Assembly: GCF_022758885.1 (NCBI RefSeq)
Contig: NZ_JALEBH010000001.1
Coordinates: 2,759,501-2,823,500 of the forward strand
Source: Sphingobium sp. BYY-5
GTDB lineage: Bacteria > Pseudomonadota > Alphaproteobacteria > Sphingomonadales > Sphingomonadaceae
DNA length: 64,000 bases
Reading direction: 5' to 3'
Part shown: positions 18,566 to 27,874 of the stretch, in pieces
Numbering within the stretch: the stretch's first letter is position 1
How the letters are laid out: each line of letters begins with the position of its first letter
Translations under genes and position numbers: made by a program
The notes under the pieces: generated by a model
What the model saw: the letters and a program-made list of their open reading frames with translations, nothing else
The model's database searches: none
What the model was told of the DNA's origin: nothing

Positions 18566-20242
18566 TCAGATCACGCCCGCCTTCATCTGATTGACGGCAT
18601 GGTCGGCAGCGCGCGCGGTCATCGCCATGAATGTGAGCGACGGATTGACGCAGGAGACCGAGGCCATCTGGGCGCCATCGGTAACGAACAGATTGGGCGC
18701 ATCGTGCGCCTGGTTCCATCTGTTCAGCACCGACGTGCCGGGATCGTTCCCCATGCGTGCGCCGCCCATCTCATGGATCGCCTCGCCGGGAACGTGCTTG
18801 CCGCGACCGCCGGACACGTTCGTCAACCCCGCCTTGCGAAGCATCAGCACGCCCTGTTCCAACGCATCGTCCATCATCTTGATTTCGTTGTCGCGGAAGC
18901 GGACGTCGAAGCGCAGCAGGGGCGTGCCGAAGCGATCGGTCTTGCTATGGTTCAGCATGACGCGATTATCTTCATAAGGCAGGCATTCCCCGAACGCGCC
19001 CATCGAAAATCGCCAGGGGCCATATTCGCGCATGCCATGTTTCATCGATGCGCCGAACCCCTCAGGCGCGGAGGCCTGACGACTCGCACCGCCCTGATAG
19101 CCATAGCCGCGCTTGAAGGGCAGATCCTCCATTTCGAGATTGCGGAAGCGCGGAACGTAGACGCCGCCGGGTCGCCGGCCATATTCAACAAATTCGCTCA
19201 TGCCCGGAATGTCGCCCGAGACGCCGACGCGAAAGATATGATCCATCACGGCGCTCCCGAGCGCGCCGTTGGAATGGAAGTAGCTGCGTTCGCTGCCTGC
19301 AGGTCGCGAGTTCAGCAGGACATGGAGCGAACTCATCGCCGAAGCGCACAGGAACACCATCCGCGCCTGAACGACTTCCTCCTGACCGGTGTTGGCATCG
19401 ACCATTCGGACGCCCGTGACGCGCTTACGGGCCGGGTCATATTCCAGGTTGGTGACCCAACTGTCCGAACGGAGCGTCAGCCGTCCCGTCGCGCGAGCGG
19501 CGGGCAGCGTCACCGCCTGCGTCGAGAAATAGGCGCCGAAGCCACAGCCACGGTCACATTGCGCGCGCTTCTGACAGCGTGAGCGGTTCTGTTCGGGTTT
19601 GTCCTCGGTGATGTTGCTCAGCCGAGCATTGATCAGCTTGCGGCCGGGAAATTCGCTCTCCAGCCGCTCCTTCATCCACTTTTCAGCGATATTCATCGGG
19701 AAAGGCGGCATGAATTCACTGTCGGGGAGATACGGCAAATTCTCCCGACCGCCCGATACCCCGATATAGTTTTCGACATAGCTGTACCAGGGCGCGACAT
19801 CCTCGTAGCGGATCGGCCAATCGGTGCCTACGCCCTCGCGCTTGTTGGCCTCGAAGTCGGCCGGGCTCCAGCGAAAGCTCCACCGCCCCCAGGTCAACGA
19901 CTTGCCGCCGACCACCGATGGACGGACCCAATTGAATTTGTTGGGCGCGTCATAGTCATAGGGGTTGAGCCGATCGTTGATGAAGAACGGCTGGGTGGCA
20001 GGCGAAACCCAGCCGTTGAGCGCGAAATAATCCCTTTTGGCAAGCGCGGCCGGCATCCTGCCGCGCGCCGGGATGTCGTAGGCCGACTTGCCGTCGAACG
20101 GATAGTCCTCCCCATGTTCGACCATCCGGCCGCGATCGACCATCAGGACACGAAGCCCCTTTTCCGTCAGTTCCTTCGCGGCCCAGCCGCCGCTCACGCC
20201 TGAGCCGATTACGATTGCGTCAAAACGATCTGTTGCTGCCAT
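18566..20242 (-). CDS. GMC-family FAD oxidoreductase (sugar dehydrogenase large subunit)
   Basis: 558 residues. The N-terminal FAD-binding motif AIVIGSGVSGGWAAKELTEKG is followed by the GMC fold; a cysteine-containing insert RSRCQKRAQCDRGCGFGAYFS and the C-terminal signature HEMGGARMGNDPGTSV and FVTDGAQMASVSCVNPSLT are seen. Partners of subunit-3 proteins in this group oxidise sugars (gluconate 2-dehydrogenase, glucoside 3-dehydrogenase type) in the periplasm and pass electrons to a cytochrome, often using the small subunit's Tat signal because the large one has none. No cytochrome gene is present here. Substrate inferred only. Confidence 0.88.
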   Translation of the reverse strand: MAATDRFDAIVIGSGVSGGWAAKELTEKGLRVLMVDRGRMVEHGEDYPFDGKSAYDIPARGRMPAALAKRDYFALNGWVSPATQPFFINDRLNPYDYDAPNKFNWVRPSVVGGKSLTWGRWSFRWSPADFEANKREGVGTDWPIRYEDVAPWYSYVENYIGVSGGRENLPYLPDSEFMPPFPMNIAEKWMKERLESEFPGRKLINARLSNITEDKPEQNRSRCQKRAQCDRGCGFGAYFSTQAVTLPAARATGRLTLRSDSWVTNLEYDPARKRVTGVRMVDANTGQEEVVQARMVFLCASAMSSLHVLLNSRPAGSERSYFHSNGALGSAVMDHIFRVGVSGDIPGMSEFVEYGRRPGGVYVPRFRNLEMEDLPFKRGYGYQGGASRQASAPEGFGASMKHGMREYGPWRFSMGAFGECLPYEDNRVMLNHSKTDRFGTPLLRFDVRFRDNEIKMMDDALEQGVLMLRKAGLTNVSGGRGKHVPGEAIHEMGGARMGNDPGTSVLNRWNQAHDAPNLFVTDGAQMASVSCVNPSLTFMAMTARAADHAVNQMKAGVI

Positions 20243-20305
20243 GGATAATGCCTGCCCGATGAGTGCCGGAAATTGATGAGGTCGAGGGTCGAGGGCGACA
20301 GCCCG

Positions 20306-20863
20306 CTATGACGAGAAGATCCTTTTGACCTTCGCATAGGGATAGGCACCATCATAATCGCCGGGGACGGGCAGATAGTGCCGCTCCTGCGTGATACCTA
20401 TTTCAGAGGTATAATAGCCGGTAATTACAAGCTGCCGGAACGCCTGGAAAAATGGGGCAGCGCCGGGCAGTTCGCCATTCATCGCCAGCCTCAGCAAGGC
20501 ATCTTGCTGCGCGGCCGAAGCCTTCACTGCCGTTGTCCTGTAGTCGGCCATGCTGCGCGCATCGATCGCGGCAAGGCCGTCGATGATCGTCGCGCGATCA
20601 TCATCAACTGCCCAGTCTCCGAGCATATGCTCAATATATTCCGGCACTCCGGCCGCAATCGCGCCGGGCGTGTCCGTGGTGGGCAGGATGCGCTCACTCA
20701 GGGCTGCGACCAGCGCTCGCTGTGCGGGCGTGAACACGATCTCCGGTGGCCCGGTATTGATCTTCGGGTTCGGCTGATATTCGACGGCTCGCGCCAGCGG
20801 GGCGAACAAATTCGCGCCAAAGATGGCTACCACACCGGCAAGGGCAGTTCTGCGATCGATCAA
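20306..20863 (-). CDS. Gluconate 2-dehydrogenase subunit 3 family protein
   Basis: 185 residues from TTG 20863, which follows AGGGAGG by six bases. The N-terminus is Tat-like (DRRTALAGVVAIFGANLFAPLA). The body has the family pattern FTPAQRALVAALSERILPTTDTPGA and PFFQAFRQLVITGYYTSE. It is the small partner that exports and stabilises the GMC dehydrogenase encoded 63 bases downstream. A LacI-like half-operator lies about 95 bases upstream. Confidence 0.88.
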   Translation of the reverse strand: MIDRRTALAGVVAIFGANLFAPLARAVEYQPNPKINTGPPEIVFTPAQRALVAALSERILPTTDTPGAIAAGVPEYIEHMLGDWAVDDDRATIIDGLAAIDARSMADYRTTAVKASAAQQDALLRLAMNGELPGAAPFFQAFRQLVITGYYTSEIGITQERHYLPVPGDYDGAYPYAKVKRIFSS

Positions 20864-20955
20864 CGCACGCCTCCCTGCAAATTCTCGACGGTGGAACGGG
20901 TCTGGAACACTTCCACAAAATGAAAGGCGGTGCCTGCAGATGTGGCGCGCACGTA

Positions 20956-20969
20956 TGTTAGCGCTACCA
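20956..20969. promoter_or_regulatory. Putative LacI-family operator upstream of the GMC/subunit-3 operon
   Basis: TGTTAGCGCTACCA contains the palindromic core TAGCGCTA and fits the TGnnAnCGnTnnCA pattern of LacI-family sites. It lies about 93 bases before the TTG of the subunit-3 gene. Binding by the LacI protein encoded at 12128-13150 is possible, though its other site has a different centre (AACGTT rather than GCGC). Confidence 0.4.
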
Positions 20970-21966
20970 ATTTATCGCGCGCGAACGTTACCCCGGAATG
21001 CCCTGCAGTCATTCACCCCTCCAAACTATTTTAGCTTACAACCGAGTTATTCACACGTTGATGAAACAGTCAATGCCTACGAAACGCGAAGGACGGGCAT
21101 AGTGGGGTGGTAAAACCGGCAGCCGCAGCCGGCGCTCCCGAAGAGTTCTGGCCATTTCTGACCTCGATTGTCGCTCGTCTTGCCCAGACTGCACGCTAGG
21201 ACGATGGCGACCTAGCCCACTCGGCGCTATGGCTCGCCGATGACATGGCTATCCGGGGGGGCGAGCACAACTGTCATCCCAGATTGGCGCGCGCCGGCTG
21301 TACAGGCGGCGCCGCGCACCGATGATCCTTCACCGGTTGTTCTAACGGGCAGGCGCTGTCGTCTGGGGCAGGACCATAGGAATAATCGGATGAGACCAGC
21401 TGAATGTCTCCCTCATTCCCACTCGATTGTTCACGACCCCATAACCAATTGTTTTATTTGAGGAAAAATATTTTTCAGCCCAGTCTTACCGATCGCTAGG
21501 ACTGCAAAAAGCTTCCCTTTTGATTTCAAACGGAAAATCCCGCCATTTGCTGAAACCTCACTTTCAGGGACAATCGACAGTGGCGCGGAGCCGGTTCCTG
21601 AAGTCGACTGCTTGGTACCGCAATCAATGCTGGTCCGTTTTTACCGTCACCGGCGGGAATTCACAACCGGGAGTGCCCCAAAAAGGTGGCGCCAGACGTT
21701 CGAGAGCGGCGCCATCATTGGCGGCGACGACCCGACCGATGAAACTCGCGCTGCGGCGGAGATCCGACAAGATCGAGCGGCTGCTGGCGCGGGGAGCTGC
21801 GAGGCTGGAAACGATGCGGCTTACCGCCTGACGGCGCGCACGTGTTGATTGATGCTATTATTCCTTCGGCAACGCACCCGCAGACAGCCGCGGCGCGCTG
21901 TCGCTATCAATGATCACCACTCCCACAAACTGATCGAGAGGTCGCCGGAACAATAAACATTGACTC

Positions 21967-21983
21967 ATGTTATGATATATCCT
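21967..21983. promoter_or_regulatory. Zur/Fur-like palindromic motif before the receptor/ABC operon
   Basis: ATGTTATGATATATCCT matches the odd-centred Zur consensus ATGTTATAnTATAACAT at 13 of 16 fixed positions. It lies about 55-70 bases upstream of the TTG at 22038. The three Zur-type boxes further right are even-centred (TTATAA), so this one is either a diverged site or a site for another Fur-family repressor. Confidence 0.35.
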
Positions 21984-22037
21984 TACCAGACCTCGGCTGC
22001 TGCATCGCAACAGACTGCTTTTGCCGAGGGGGTAGAA

Positions 22038-24269
22038 TTGAAGCACGGACTCAAGGGGAACATCGCGCGCAAGCAGCATTCGCGTCTGAAACTTTTGGCT
22101 CTCTGCGCATCCTTGCCGTTCGTCTGGCCAGAGGCGGCGCTTGCTGAAGATGCAGAGGAAAACGACGAGATCATCGTCACAGGCGTCGCCGATCGCCAAC
22201 TTCTGCTCGATGCCCGGACGGAGACGGGCAGCCGCCTCGGCCTCAGCGTCCGCGAGACACCGGCGATCGTCGATATCCTCTCCCAGGAATTGATGCAGGA
22301 ACGAGGGCTGCGCACCAGCGTGGAAGCGCTGAACGCCACTCCCGGCGCGACCTCGGGCGAACTTGCCAGCAGTCCGGGCCAAATGTCGATGCGCGGCTTC
22401 ACGGCCGGTGCGATCTCCTTGCTTTATGACGGCGTTCGCCAGACCAACTCGGCGCTGATCATTCGCAATCTCGATAGTTGGAGCTTCGACCGGATCGAGG
22501 TGCTCAAAGGCCCGGCCGGCGTTCTCTATGGTGAGGGCTCGTTGGCAGGGGCCGTCAATCTCGTTCCCAAGAAGCCCCGATTCGGCGAAACCGCCTACGC
22601 CGTGACGGCCGGATATGGCAGTTTCGATACGGCACGGGTGGGCGTCGACGCCAACTTCGTGCTCAGCGACAAGGTAGCTGTCCGCGGCGTAAGCAGCTTC
22701 AACCGCACCAGTGGCTTCATCGACGACACTGACGCGCGGTTTTTCGCAACGACGCTCTCGGCGACCTTCAAGCCCACCGAACGCCTGACTATCGAACTCG
22801 CTGGCGATTATTTCGGCGACGAATATGGCACCGCTTATTGGGGCACGCCGCTGCTGCCGGCGGCCGTGGCGCGCGATCCGAGCGGACTGGTCACGACGAC
22901 CGACGGCTTCGTGATCGACAAGGCGCTGCGCAACAAGAACTACAATGTCACCAATGCCGATCAGGGATCGGATGCCTGGTGGCTGCGTTCCCGCGTCGCC
23001 TATGAGATTTCCGACGCGCTGACCTTCACCAACGAACTCAGCTACTATGATGCCGATCGTCGCTTCCGCAATTCGGAAGTCTATACATATCTCGCGCCGT
23101 CGATCGCGCTGCCGAACGGGTCGTTCCGGCGCAGCACGACCCGGATCGACCATGACCATCAGTTCTTCGTGGAGCGCGCCGTTCTGGCCAGCGACACGCA
23201 GATTGCCGGCCATCGCAATCGCCTGTCGATCGGCGCCGAATATAGCCGAAGCGATTTCGATTCGGTGCGCCGCTTCGGCAATACCACGGCGGTCGACCTA
23301 TATGATCCCGTCCGGGGAACATTCGCCGCGCTGGACGACACGGCCGCCAACTTCCCGGGGGCCGACAACCGCGCGAACTTCATTTCGCGCACGACGATCA
23401 CGTCAGTCTTTGCCGAGGAAGCGTTTAACCTCACACCGAAGCTGCTGCTGGTCGGCGGCATTCGCTACGATCATATCGCGCTGGATCGCAGCGTCGAGGA
23501 CCTCAACGCGGGGACGTTCACGCCCTTCTCGCGGTCCTACGATCCGATCTCGTGGCGCGCTGGCGTCGTCTATGACATCGCGCCCAAAACCCAGATCTTC
23601 GCGCAGTACAGTTATGCGGTAGCACCGGTCGGCAGCCTCGCGCTGATCTCGGCTACCAATGCGAAGTTCAACCTCACGACCGGCCGCTCGGTAGACGGAG
23701 GGCTCAAGACCAGCCTGTGGAACGACCGCTTCGACCTAACTTTGGCGGGATACTGGATCAAGCAGGACGACATTCTCACGCGCGATCCCAACAATCTCAA
23801 CGTCTCGATCCAGGGCGGAAGCCAGTCTTCGCGGGGAATCGAACTGTCGGTCTCGGCAGCGATCACTAAACAGTTCCGGCTCGATGCGAGCTTGGCCGTA
23901 CTCGACGCCAAGTTCGACGAACTGATCGAAGCGGGCGGCGCCAATCGGTCGGGCAACACTCCGCCGGTCGTGCCCGAGCGCGTAGCGGGCGTGTTCGGCA
24001 TCTACCGCTTCGAGGATGTACCGATCACGCTGTCGGGCGGCGCACGCTACGCCAGCCATTTCTTCACCGACAACGCCAACAGCATACGGGTTCGCGGCGG
24101 CGCCGTGTTCGACGCGGCGATCGGCTACCGGTTGCCGTTCGGCGACATCATCCTGCGCGGCCGCAACCTGACAGATCGCCTCTATGCCAATTGGTTCGGC
24201 GGCTCGGTGCGTCAGATCACGCTCAGCGCGCCGCGCAGCGTCGATATCAGCTTCATCGCAAGGTTCTGA
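22038..24269 (+). CDS. TonB-dependent receptor (siderophore-receptor type), operon gene 1
   Basis: About 743 residues from TTG 22038, which follows GAGGGGG and gives a good signal peptide (KLLALCASLPFVWPEAALA). The frame is open to 21960, but a regulatory-like palindrome occupies that part. TonB box-like DEIIVTGV follows the signal; the plug has ETPAIVDILSQELMQERG, MSMRGFTAG and RIEVLKGPAGVLYGEGSLAGAVNLV, as in siderophore receptors; the barrel ends SVDISFIARF. It would import a metal chelate or similar ligand across the outer membrane with TonB energy. First gene of a five-gene operon; the ABC ATPase follows after two bases. Confidence 0.9.
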   Translation: MKHGLKGNIARKQHSRLKLLALCASLPFVWPEAALAEDAEENDEIIVTGVADRQLLLDARTETGSRLGLSVRETPAIVDILSQELMQERGLRTSVEALNATPGATSGELASSPGQMSMRGFTAGAISLLYDGVRQTNSALIIRNLDSWSFDRIEVLKGPAGVLYGEGSLAGAVNLVPKKPRFGETAYAVTAGYGSFDTARVGVDANFVLSDKVAVRGVSSFNRTSGFIDDTDARFFATTLSATFKPTERLTIELAGDYFGDEYGTAYWGTPLLPAAVARDPSGLVTTTDGFVIDKALRNKNYNVTNADQGSDAWWLRSRVAYEISDALTFTNELSYYDADRRFRNSEVYTYLAPSIALPNGSFRRSTTRIDHDHQFFVERAVLASDTQIAGHRNRLSIGAEYSRSDFDSVRRFGNTTAVDLYDPVRGTFAALDDTAANFPGADNRANFISRTTITSVFAEEAFNLTPKLLLVGGIRYDHIALDRSVEDLNAGTFTPFSRSYDPISWRAGVVYDIAPKTQIFAQYSYAVAPVGSLALISATNAKFNLTTGRSVDGGLKTSLWNDRFDLTLAGYWIKQDDILTRDPNNLNVSIQGGSQSSRGIELSVSAAITKQFRLDASLAVLDAKFDELIEAGGANRSGNTPPVVPERVAGVFGIYRFEDVPITLSGGARYASHFFTDNANSIRVRGGAVFDAAIGYRLPFGDIILRGRNLTDRLYANWFGGSVRQITLSAPRSVDISFIARF

Positions 24270-24271
24270 CC

Positions 24272-24988
24272 ATGGCCCAAGACCCCATCCTAGCGCTCGA
24301 CGACGTGTCGATCGCCTTCAACGGCAATCAGGCTCTCGACCGACTCTCACTCACGATCACGCCTGGAGAGGTCTATGCCCTGCTAGGCCCGAACGGCGCG
24401 GGCAAGACGACCACCCTCAATCTCATTCTCGGCTTCCTCGCCCCCGATAGCGGCGCCATCACGCTCGACGGGATCGATGCGATCGACGACCCGATCGGAG
24501 CCCGCGCCCGCATCGCCTATCTGCCTGAGACCGTGATGCTCCATCCAGCGCTGACCGCGGTCGAGAATCTGGAATATTTCGCTCTGCTCGCGGGCCGTAA
24601 GATCAATGCCGCCGCCGCACGCGGGCTGCTGTCCGACGCTGGCCTACAAGCCGAAGCACACGATCGCCGCGCCGCCGGCTTCTCGAAGGGTATGCGGCAG
24701 AAGGTCGGCGTCGCTATCGCGCTGGCCAAAGAGGCACGGCTGCTGCTGCTCGACGAGCCGACATCGGGCCTCGACGCCGGCGCCGCGAACGACCTGTCGG
24801 CTGTGATCCGCACGGCCTCGGCACGCGGCATCGCCGTGCTGATGGCTACGCACGACCTGTTCCGGGTGAAGGATGTCGCCCATCGCCTCGGCATTCTGCG
24901 CGCAGGCAGACTGGTCGACGAGCGCGACGCCGCCGCGATCGGCCCGGTCGAACTCGAGCGCCTCTATCTTGAGAAGCTGGCAGCATGA
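24272..24988 (+). CDS. ABC transporter ATP-binding protein, operon gene 2
   Basis: 238 residues from ATG 24272. Complete ABC ATPase: Walker A LLGPNGAGKTTT, Q-loop region AYLPETVML, signature FSKGMRQKVGVA (a variant of LSGGQ), Walker B RLLLLDEPTSGLD and the switch His in ATHDLFR. It resembles CcmA/NosF-type ATPases that serve ABC-2 permeases. Its stop overlaps the start of the first permease (ATGA), and two related permeases follow, so the three probably form one inner-membrane transporter. Confidence 0.92.
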   Translation: MAQDPILALDDVSIAFNGNQALDRLSLTITPGEVYALLGPNGAGKTTTLNLILGFLAPDSGAITLDGIDAIDDPIGARARIAYLPETVMLHPALTAVENLEYFALLAGRKINAAAARGLLSDAGLQAEAHDRRAAGFSKGMRQKVGVAIALAKEARLLLLDEPTSGLDAGAANDLSAVIRTASARGIAVLMATHDLFRVKDVAHRLGILRAGRLVDERDAAAIGPVELERLYLEKLAA

Positions 24989-26379
24989 TCAGTCTCGTTC
25001 GCTTCGAGCTGGAGATCGTGCGGCGGGATCGACGTGCCTGGTGGGCATTGCTGTGCCTCGCCTCTCTGATCCTGCTCGCCTTCGCGAGCGTGAGCCTCGA
25101 TACCGCGCGCGGCGATGCCGAAAAGCGCGCCGTCGCCAACGCCGAACGCGCACGCTGGATCGGGCAGGGTGAGAAGGACCCGCACAGCGCGGCTCACTAC
25201 AGCATCTTCGCTTTCAAACCCTCGCCGGCGCTTTCCGCGCTCGATCCTAGCGTCGGCCCATTCGTCGGGCAGAGCGTCTGGCTGGAAGCGCACCATCAGA
25301 ACGACATGCTGGGTCGGCCCTTGCAGAATGCGTCGCTGCTCCAGCGCGCCGGGCTTGCCAATCCGGCCTCGCTGCTCCTGACCTTTGCGCCGCTGATCGT
25401 CTTCCTCCTCGCCTTCGTCGTGGTCGCTCAGGACCGGGAACGTGGGACGATGCGGCTGGCGCTTGGTGCCGCCGTCCATCCTGCCGCGATCATTCGCGCC
25501 AAGGCGCTCTCCATCTGGGGGGCTTCCACGAGTCTGCTGGTCCTGCCGGTGACGTTGTCGGGGCTGGCGCTCAGCGGCATCAATGGCCGCCTCGACGGGG
25601 ACGTGCTCGGGCGGCTGGCGCTTTGGACAATGATGATGTCCGGCTATCTTGCGGTGCTGGCGGCCATCGGCATCGTGGTGTCGCTGCGCGCGCGGGACGC
25701 CCGAATCGCGCTGGCGCTGCTGTTCGGCATCTGGATCGTCATCGCGCTGGTTCTCCCGCGCGCGGGCAGCAGCGTCGCGGACAGCCTACGGCCGCTGCCG
25801 TCGAGCCAGGCGGTGCGGCAGCAGACGCTCGACGAGGCCGCCGCCTATTGGTCGGCGGAAGATTCGGCCCGGCACAAGGCCCAGCTCCTTGCCCGCCACG
25901 GCGTCACGAGGATCGAGGACATCCCCAATCCGCGCATGGCCGAGCTCGACATGGTCGAGCGGCACAGCCATCGGGTGTTCGACCGGATATTGGGGGGCTT
26001 CTACGGCCGGGTCGTTGGCCAGGATCGGCTGTTCGCGGCCTTCGGCTTCCTGTCGCCGACGATCGCGACGCAGAGCCTGTCGGCGTCGCTCGCGGGCAGC
26101 GACTTCAGCCATCACCAGGATTTCATCTGGACCGCCGAGCACTATCGGCGCGATCTGGTGAACCGGATGAACGGCGACGGCATGGCGCATAGAGCCCATG
26201 GCTCAGAGCGTCACACCAACGACCAACGCCTGTGGTCGCAGATTCCCGAGTTCGCCTACAGCGCGCCCGCGCTGGGCCGAGCGAGCGCCACGGCGCTGCC
26301 GGCGCTCGCGGCGCTGCTGTTGTGGCTGGGCGGCGCATGGCTGCTGCTGGCGGCCACCGCACGGAGATTGAAACCATGA
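24985..26379 (+). CDS. ABC-2 type permease, DUF3526-like, operon gene 3
   Basis: 464 residues. An N-terminal transmembrane helix (ALLCLASLILLAFASVSL), a large periplasmic loop, a cluster of helices (LLLTFAPLIVFLLAFVVVAQDRERGTMRLAL, then about five more), a second large periplasmic domain (about 270-430) and a final helix (ALPALAALLLWLGGAWLLL). The RERGTMRLAL motif and overall plan match ABC-2/NosY-like permeases with DUF3526. It starts inside the ATPase stop codon and its own stop overlaps the next permease start. Direction and substrate of transport are not evident. Confidence 0.85.
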   Translation: MISLVRFELEIVRRDRRAWWALLCLASLILLAFASVSLDTARGDAEKRAVANAERARWIGQGEKDPHSAAHYSIFAFKPSPALSALDPSVGPFVGQSVWLEAHHQNDMLGRPLQNASLLQRAGLANPASLLLTFAPLIVFLLAFVVVAQDRERGTMRLALGAAVHPAAIIRAKALSIWGASTSLLVLPVTLSGLALSGINGRLDGDVLGRLALWTMMMSGYLAVLAAIGIVVSLRARDARIALALLFGIWIVIALVLPRAGSSVADSLRPLPSSQAVRQQTLDEAAAYWSAEDSARHKAQLLARHGVTRIEDIPNPRMAELDMVERHSHRVFDRILGGFYGRVVGQDRLFAAFGFLSPTIATQSLSASLAGSDFSHHQDFIWTAEHYRRDLVNRMNGDGMAHRAHGSERHTNDQRLWSQIPEFAYSAPALGRASATALPALAALLLWLGGAWLLLAATARRLKP

Positions 26380-27872
26380 GCGCACCCCGCTTCGTTGAGC
26401 TGTTCGCATGGGAATGGCGGCAGGTCGGCCGCACGCCGCTCCTCTGGGCCGTGCTGCTTACGCTGGCCGCAAGCTTCCTGTGGGGGGCGGTCAACACCGC
26501 TAACTTCCACCGCGCACAGGTGCAGGCGCAGGCCCGCACACTTGCGGCCGAAGCCGCGCATCGCGCCAGCTTGGAGAAGCGCGCCGCCGCCTATCGCGCG
26601 CCGGTCACACCGGATGCGCCTGCCGTTCCCTATTGGCAAGATCCGACCAACGTCTCCGGCTTCAGCCAGTATTTCGTGTTCCAGCACGCGATGAAGCCGC
26701 ATCTGCCGCTGTCACCGCTCGCGGCCGGCGTGAGTGATCTTGCGCCCAGCCGGCTGCAGGTGAAACTCAACACGATCTTCGGCTTCGACGACAGCTATGA
26801 CTTCGAGAACCCGCGCGTGCTGGCGCTGGGACGCTTCGATCTTGGGTTCGCGGTGGTCTATCTGCTGCCGATCGCATTGATCCTGCTGTTCGGCCTGCTC
26901 GTCACCTTTGAGCGCGACAGGGGAATGCTGCGGCTGGTGGCGGCACAATCGACGGGGCCGCGGCTTTGGTTGGGCGCGCGCGTGGCGGCGATCCTCGCCT
27001 GGAGCACGCCGACTGTACTCGTCGCGATTGTGTTGGCGCTCGGCGTTGCCGGAGTCTCGTTCGCTGCGGCTTGGCCGGAATTGATCACGGCCTTGCTGTT
27101 GACCGCCGCCTACATGCTGCTGTGGGCAGGCATCGCTACCCTCGTCCTCTCGCGTCTGCCGGGCGCGGCCAGTGCGTTGGGCACATTGGCCGCCATCTGG
27201 ACGATGCTCGCGATCGGTCTGCCGCTGCTTGGTTCGATTCTGATATCCGCCCTCTCTCCGCCGCCGTCCGGTGTCGCCTATGTCGACATCCGGCGCCAGA
27301 CCGGGGATGCGATCGAGGCCGATCGCAACGCGATCCTGAAGCGGGCCATTGCCGCGCGCCCCGATCTCAGCGCTGCGCGGGATCGTATCGACGACATCGA
27401 TTACGCGACCGAGCTTACCTTCTTGGCCCCGGAAACCGAAAAACGGTTGGCTCCGTCCTACGAGGCCATCACCGCACATGCCGACCATCAGGCAGGCATC
27501 GCGGCCTTTGCCGGCTATCTGTCTCCCCCGCTCGGACTGGAATCCGCCCTGGCCACGCTGGCGGGGACCGATAGCGGGCGCCACCGGGCGTTCGAGGCGC
27601 AGACCCGCGCCTACCAGCTTCGCCTGCGTGGAATCCTCTATCCGCTCGTGCAGAAGGAAATCGTCGATCCCACCCCGATGAATGAGCCCGCCATGCGGGG
27701 GCGGTTCAACCTGATCGAACGGGACTTCCTACCGCGCTTCGCCATGAGTGAGGAACCGCCATCCACCCGCGTGGCCGCGGCTCTACCACTTGCGGTCTGG
27801 CTGCTGCTTCTGGGCGGCGCGCTGACCGTCCTGGGTCTGCGCCGAGCGGTCCGCTGGCCTCGGGAAGTCTGA
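26376..27872 (+). CDS. ABC-2 type permease, DUF3526-like, operon gene 4
   Basis: 498 residues from ATG 26376, overlapping the previous stop (ATGA). Same layout as the preceding protein: first helix near 22-40 (LLWAVLLTLAASFLWGAV), loop, helices with VTFERDRGMLRLVAAQS, a second periplasmic domain (about 300-460) and a final helix (LPLAVWLLLLGGALTVLGL). The two permeases are paralogues that likely pair as a heterodimer with the ATPase. A TonB receptor gene follows after two bases, which ties this transporter to outer-membrane uptake. Confidence 0.85.
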   Translation: MSAPRFVELFAWEWRQVGRTPLLWAVLLTLAASFLWGAVNTANFHRAQVQAQARTLAAEAAHRASLEKRAAAYRAPVTPDAPAVPYWQDPTNVSGFSQYFVFQHAMKPHLPLSPLAAGVSDLAPSRLQVKLNTIFGFDDSYDFENPRVLALGRFDLGFAVVYLLPIALILLFGLLVTFERDRGMLRLVAAQSTGPRLWLGARVAAILAWSTPTVLVAIVLALGVAGVSFAAAWPELITALLLTAAYMLLWAGIATLVLSRLPGAASALGTLAAIWTMLAIGLPLLGSILISALSPPPSGVAYVDIRRQTGDAIEADRNAILKRAIAARPDLSAARDRIDDIDYATELTFLAPETEKRLAPSYEAITAHADHQAGIAAFAGYLSPPLGLESALATLAGTDSGRHRAFEAQTRAYQLRLRGILYPLVQKEIVDPTPMNEPAMRGRFNLIERDFLPRFAMSEEPPSTRVAAALPLAVWLLLLGGALTVLGLRRAVRWPREV

Positions 27873-27874
27873 CC

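Larger units (their letters stand above)
20864..22037. other. 1.17-kb intergenic stretch without a recognisable gene
   Basis: Short frames occur (for example 21240-21461 and 21520-21831, plus strand), but none shows a family, a good start or sustained codon bias. The part around 21400-21560 is AT-rich. Regulatory-looking elements sit at both ends: a TGTTAGCGCTACCA palindrome near 20956 and a Zur-like motif at 21967-21983. A reverse frame ending at 21858 (DSAPRLSAGALPKE) may be coincidental. Confidence 0.5.

Noticed and set aside
20864..22037. Hidden genes in the 1.1-kb gap before the receptor operon
   Set aside because: The open frames there are short, lack ribosome sites and show no recognisable domain on either strand.
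21858..23213. A 451-residue minus-strand open frame opposite the first TonB receptor
   Set aside because: The receptor on the plus strand explains the sequence. Only the last 36 codons lie outside it and resemble nothing certain.
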